DNA of 64,000 nucleotides, from NCBI RefSeq assembly GCF_032362555.1, contig NC_083514.1, forward strand, positions 5,007,001 through 5,071,000, written 5' to 3'. The notes under the pieces are model-generated. The model saw only the letters and a list, made by a program, of their open reading frames with translations, was not told the DNA's origin and searched no databases. Positions 59,110 to 64,000 of this stretch are shown piece after piece (position 1 is the stretch's first letter; every line of letters starts with the position of its first letter). A program made the position numbers and the translations under genes. The DNA comes from Amyelois transitella (taxonomy: Eukaryota > Arthropoda > Insecta > Lepidoptera > Pyralidae).

Positions 59110-59278
59110 TAAGTTGATTGTGTGTTTGTAAGCGAATAATCTACGGAAATACTGAACGGACCATGAAAATTTTTTCACCGTTGAAAAGCTAATTACGTAC
59201 CTAGGTACCAATTTACATTAACTACGGGTCCTATAGACTATGAATGTAACACAGGCCAAGCTGTGACGGGCCGCTAGA
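59110..59278 (-). repeat. LINE-derived tail
   Basis: On the - strand it begins ggtctagcggcccgtcacag; related to 21285-21485. Confidence 0.5.
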
Positions 59279-59879
59279 CCTATACTATCATACATTTTTA
59301 TTCTTATTATAATTGCAAAAGTTTGTGAGGATGTGTGTTTGTTATTCTTTCACGCAAAATCTGATGGACAGATTTTGATAATATTGTTACCTAAAATTTG
59401 GTAAGTAGAAATAACTGCAATAACAAAATAAACTTTCTAGTTCCTTATAAAGAGAACTTTGCAGGAGACCGCAATGCTCTATCGGGCATCAAAGGTGATC
59501 ACAACTGCGTCTCACTAACCCACATCATTGGTGACCAAAAAAGTTCTCCGTTCGGCCCCAACGTCCTTAAACTATCTCACATAATTCGTAAATTTCCCAA
59601 AAGGCTGTCTACAAAATTTATTTTAGTTAAAGATTCTGAAAATGTAATACGACTTTAAGAATCTTTCTAAAAACACAATACTTCAATAGATAGGTCTTCT
59701 TTTGGAATGCATAGGAGGCAATAAACTCCGAATTTGTGGTATGATACGATTACGCTACAATTTTATAAGCATTAAGGTTCGATTTGTCAGTAGAATTGGG
59801 ACGCAGGTGGCCTGGAGCAAAGAGGCTGAATGCGCGCGCAGCAAGCGCGGGTCATCGGGCACAACGCGCGGCAGTCGAC

Positions 59880-62800
59880 ATGCGGCGCGCGAGGAGCGTC
59901 ACGGGGCCCTTGCGGCGCGCCCACCCCGCTTCGGGGGCCACCTGGAATGTCCAGGTACATAACATACCACTTTCATGTAAACTTTATTCCTCTTACAACC
60001 TCTTCATCACCACTTGGCCCTTCCAGTCATAGTTCAACTTCTAATTAGCCATTGAACCAGGAATACAATGAAATTGAAGATACTATGTGGTGTTTGCGAA
60101 AATATGCACTAGCAAATGTGATCATCAAAGCCTTTCAACTCAACAGTTGGCTAAGGACTTGTTGCGCACGCACTTTCTTGAATACATTAAACAATTGTCT
60201 TTATGGGGAGTCGTTTAGAATTTAAGGACCTTCATTTATTGTATAGTAAAAATCGTATAGTTTTAAGATTGTGGTAAAGCATCCAACAGGACCTGTAAAT
60301 GTTACACCATTGCTACATGTACTTTTCACGTAATATTAGTAAATAATGCTTGTAAGTACAAATGGCATCAAATGCCAAAGTTCCTCCGAGAATCGCCTTT
60401 GTGGCCTAAATTCACCCATGTGATTCGTGGCAAACTTTTTGTGCTCCTAGTTTACCCAAGTGTCCTTTAGAATAAAAAGTCATTCTCAATGGTAATTAGA
60501 AGGCCTATGAACAAAAGTAGAAGATTTTGAATAGGATTTAAACATTTCGGGAATATCTTTTCCTAGGTGGTGCGGGGTAAGATGTCATCGCAGTGTTTGT
60601 GGCACGCTTGCCGCGCGCTCTCCGCGGGCTTACTGTTGATGCTGCTCGGAGCTGCTATGGCTGTCATAGGTATTTTTAATTTGACTTACTTATACTTACT
60701 CTATCTCATCTCTTCCTCATCTCTGCGTGTTTTCGGGGCCCGGGGTCAGCCTCCCGACTTTTCTCTCTCCACTTGGTCCGGCCGGTTTTCAGTCCATTGG
60801 GTCGCATATTATCTTATGCGACTTGTAAACTTGACTTAATTATAGTTACGTTATATCATAAATAGTAACAAGGAAACAATAAATATTTAAAATAAAAATG
60901 AATTTACATACTTAAGTATACAAGTAATGAATGTGTCTTCTAATTGCACATTGATATTCAGTAATTGGATACCTACTCGTATATAAATCTCGTATTCTCG
61001 GACAGACCACAGACCACTTTCATGTCCCTTTTAAATCTTACTTTTAATCAATCAACGAATCTGATATTTGTGTAAATTTACATTTAGCGAATAAAATTAT
61101 TGTGGCGGCGAAATTTAGTAGCCAATAAAGCAGGGGATTTGATAGAAACGTGCAATGCCATGACTCTAATAGCATCTCTAAAACCCACTAATGAAACAGT
61201 GCATTCTCTCTCTGTGAAACGTTTCCTCAATTTTACAACTTGCGTTCTCCTCAATATAACAACAATCAATTTTACATATCGAAGTTCAGATTCAGATAAA
61301 GAAACAATTGCTAGCCCAAACGTATAACACAACTCTTTAACATACATCACACATATAATCACATCTTCTCTTGTTTGACAGAGACAACAGTTTTGAAAAG
61401 ACTGAAAGGCCACGTTCAGCAAGTTTATGACGTGTTTAATTTTCTAAACATATTTTGTATTGGCTTATTAACTGCTTCCACTTTTTTACTGTTATTTATT
61501 AGATATACTTATACCTAAGTAAAAGTGTATTTTTCCTAAGCTAAAAAAAATATTTTATTGAAAGTAAACAATGGCGCAAACAAAAAGTAATCAATCATGT
61601 TTCAATTGGATTTAGAATAAATTCCTCGCCTACATAATCGTGATGTGTATATTGCGAATAAATGGACCTACATTTCACATCAAGTGTTTGTTGTGTGAGA
61701 CAACGTGGCGGCACAAAATAACGGTTGTATAGAAATAATAAACCAAAAGAAATATGTATGTACCTACAATATTTAATTGAAATTTTAGTTAGGAATAATG
61801 TATCCGAAAACCTACAACCCAATTTTCTATGTAATTTAGATTGTGAAGCCGTCAAATTAATCTCAAGACTTGCGAAGCACGATGAAAACATTGGTGACTG
61901 ATGGTGATGATATCCTAAGTTATCACTCCTATAGAGTCTTATAATTTATTACGATTTATATTTATACTATACCGATATATAAGTAACAAGTAAATAAATA
62001 ATAAATGCTTAGTTTAACTTGATGTTTCAAAAAGCTTAAATATCGATGAATCGAACCTCGCGTCATATTTGACATATTTGATATACACAGCGCCGTTGGT
62101 ATGGCGGAAATTGTATGAAGGGTCGTTTCTGTACTAGTCGTGTTTGAAGTCGGGGGACAGGCTAGCGGGCGGCGTTGTTTCCTGCCCGTGAGCACCACTC
62201 CGGACCTGACACATCCGGCTTCGAGCCTCCGGCCATACATAATACGCAACATATATAGAACTCTATTTTCACGTGTGTGATATTTGAAAAGCATCGATGA
62301 TTGATCAGTTACAATACCAGTTCAAATCTTACTGCGGCCATGTATTGACTTTTTCCAAAGTTATGTAGATGTTAATCTAAAGAACCAAATAAAAATGATG
62401 ATAATAAAAACATTTATCAAAACACACCGTACCTTTACGTAGGTATTGGTTAGCAACCAAACCTACATTTATTTAGTTACTAGCTGTGCCCGCGACTTTG
62501 TCCGCGTGGAATAGTTATTTTGGGCATCATTGAAGCATCAAGGATGAATAATTTTACCCGTTCTTTTCACATTTGCCATTATTTCGTTGCTCCTTATAGT
62601 TGCAACGTGATGTTATGTAAAGCCCTAAAGCCTTCCTCGCTAAATGGTCTATTTAACGCAAAAAGGATTGTTCAATTCGAACCAGTAGGGAACTACTGGT
62701 TCGAATTGAACAATTCTTTTTTTTTCGTACTGATCAGGAATGAGATTAGCGCGTTCAAACAAACAAACTCTTCAGCTTTATAATATTAGTATAGATCACC

Positions 62801-63641
62801 AAACTGCTAAGCTATTAGGAATTACACGTGTTATTGTGAGTCAACCATAAAACATAGACTTATGCTGTCTTGGGATATTTTTTTAATAATTTTATGTAGA
62901 TTATTTCCGTTATACATGGTTTCGCTGTAGCTTTAACCATTAAGGCTGCACACGCGACGGAAGCTTAAAAAATCAAGTAACTTCTCCCGTTTTTCCAACA
63001 TTTCCTTTCACTGCTCTGCTCCTACTGATTGTAGCGTAATAAAAAATAAGCTATAACCTGCTCAGGAGTATGAAGAATAACTGTACCAAGTTTCGTTAAA
63101 ATCCGTCAAGTAGTTTTTGTTTCTGTAAAGAACATACATACAGACAGACAAAAATTTTACTGATTGCATTTTTGGCATCAGTATCGATCACTAATCACTT
63201 GATAGTTATTTTGAAACTATATTCCATGTACAGAAATGACCTCTCTACAGATTTATTATAAGTATATAGATTACCTATTATTAGAGAAAATAACGTGAGG
63301 AACATGCAATTTAACAACTAACAATTATAAAAATTTCATGGTATCCCATGGACCATGGTATTGTTAGAAAGAGGTGATATGATGAACTTGTTAGAGTATT
63401 GGGGGTCTATGCCTGTCAAAATTCTATAAAAATTTAGACTTCCGTGACAGGCGGGCAGATTGTTAACACATAGCACTCCATACAAAATAATGACATTACG
63501 ACGTTTCAGGATATTACGCAGAGACACTGTCGGTGGCAGAGGAAGTACGAGGAAATGCCACGATCTCAGTCAAAGACGAGACTCGAGGTTTCCATCTTAA
63601 CAACCTTTCATATGCAGGACCTATTGTTATGGGATTTGGAG
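59880..63641 (+). CDS. TMEM200: TMEM200-family membrane protein, N-terminal exons (continues past window)
   Basis: Exons 59880-59954, 60567-60669 and 63510-63641 join in phase. The first encodes 25 Arg/Ala-rich residues from ATG at 59880 to ...GATWNVQ. The second gives VVRGKMSSQCLW followed by a hydrophobic span (ALSAGLLLMLLGAAMAVIG). The third gives GYYAETLSVAEEVRGNAT, an extracellular-type loop with a glycosylation site (NAT), then GFHLNNLSYAGPIVMGFG, the start of the second membrane span. VVRGK before TM1, MAVxGY at its end and the GPxxMGxG entry to TM2 match the vertebrate TMEM200A/B/C pattern. The remaining exons, with the long cytoplasmic tail, lie beyond 64000. Function of the family is poorly known. 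An alternative upstream first exon is possible. Confidence 0.72.
61345..61430 (-). repeat. Family-H fragment
   Basis: tgacagagacaacagttttg, then gactgaaaggccacgttcag. In a TMEM200 intron. Confidence 0.6.
62479..62797 (+). repeat. LINE-derived element with an internal hairpin
   Basis: Second copy of the 57229 family. It contains a perfect 22-bp hairpin (62667-62688 and 62693-62714, loop ggaa) that the other copies lack. Confidence 0.8.
62936..63215 (+). repeat. LINE-derived 3' region
   Basis: Contains aagtttcgttaaaatccgtc and catacagacagacaaaaatt, common in moth non-LTR tails. Confidence 0.5.
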
Positions 63642-63801
63642 GTACTTATATACTTACTATACTACTTTATAACAATTATTGACTTCGTAGTTTCTTTGGA
63701 ATAGAAATAAAGGCTCTACGAAATTGAATATCTGCCACCTACCTATAAAAATTACAAATTTACCTCTTACTATAAACCGGGCTTTTACTTTTTATTGTAA
63801 T

Positions 63802-64000
63802 ACTAGCTGTGCCCGCGACTCCGTCCGCGTTGAATAGTTATTTTGGGCATCATTGAAGCCCTCAAGGGTGAAAATTTTTCCCATTTTTTTTCACATTTTC
63901 CATTATTTCTTCGCTCCTAATAGTTGCAGCGTGATGTTATAAAGCCTTAAGCTTTTCTCGATAATTGGTATACTCAACACAAAAAGAATTTTTCAATTCG
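63802..64000 (+). repeat. LINE-derived element, cut by the window edge
   Basis: Third copy of the 57229 family: actagctgtgcccgcgactc, then gggcatcattgaagccctca. Confidence 0.75.

Noticed and set aside
59398..59658. 86-codon + strand frame upstream of TMEM200
   Set aside because: No convincing splice sites or recognised motif; the TTG-type opening and the neighbouring LINE tail make it unreliable.
1..64000. CRISPR arrays, operons, bacterial-type promoters or a viral insertion
   Set aside because: None is seen; the window is ordinary eukaryotic DNA with introns and retroposons, and no integrase, capsid or envelope motifs were found.

Overview
The window is nuclear DNA from a moth or butterfly (Lepidoptera). 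Genes are split into short exons by GT-AG introns, the background is AT-rich, and the intergenic and intronic DNA is packed with lepidopteran-style retroposons: tRNA-derived SINEs, LINE tails carrying a GCCCGCGACT-type motif, and a short element ending in (TATG)n. The protein matches are to insect families. All exon borders below were read by eye from splice sites, reading-frame phase and family motifs; no alignment was run.

Layout. 1-0.5 kb: last exon of an unidentified + gene. 1.2-3.4 kb (-): a complete TPPP/p25-alpha gene. 3.4-12.5 kb: mostly gene-poor, with one weak exon candidate. 12.5-15.8 kb (-): a complete HAD phosphatase of the phosphoglycolate phosphatase type. 17.0-19.6 kb: a broken LINE with its own nested insertion, enclosed by a widely spaced 24-bp inverted repeat, then a PIF/Harbinger-like MITE. 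21.8-22.9 kb (+): an ECI2-type enoyl-CoA isomerase with a peroxisomal C-terminus. 23.5-32.9 kb (+): an 18-exon, intact but diverged Na+/K+-ATPase alpha paralogue. 35.5-40.0 kb (-): a small protein resembling the KRAP/TESPA1 (ITPRID) IP3-receptor-binding family, whose 5' end faces a + gene of unknown identity starting near 41.1 kb. 42.2-43.5 kb (-): the main exon of a membrane dipeptidase, with two possible first exons at 48.2 and 56.5 kb. 59.9-64 kb (+): the first exons of a TMEM200-family membrane protein running off the window.

The genes do not form a pathway; they are neighbours of unrelated function (cytoskeleton, phosphometabolite repair, beta-oxidation, ion transport, calcium signalling, peptide hydrolysis). 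The most unusual items are the ATPase paralogue with altered cardenolide-site and sodium-site residues, the possible alternative dipeptidase starts, a LINE-tail/SINE composite that appears to have inserted as one unit, a retroposon family with a hairpin at its 5' end and clear target-site duplications, and a roughly 0.9-kb foldback element.
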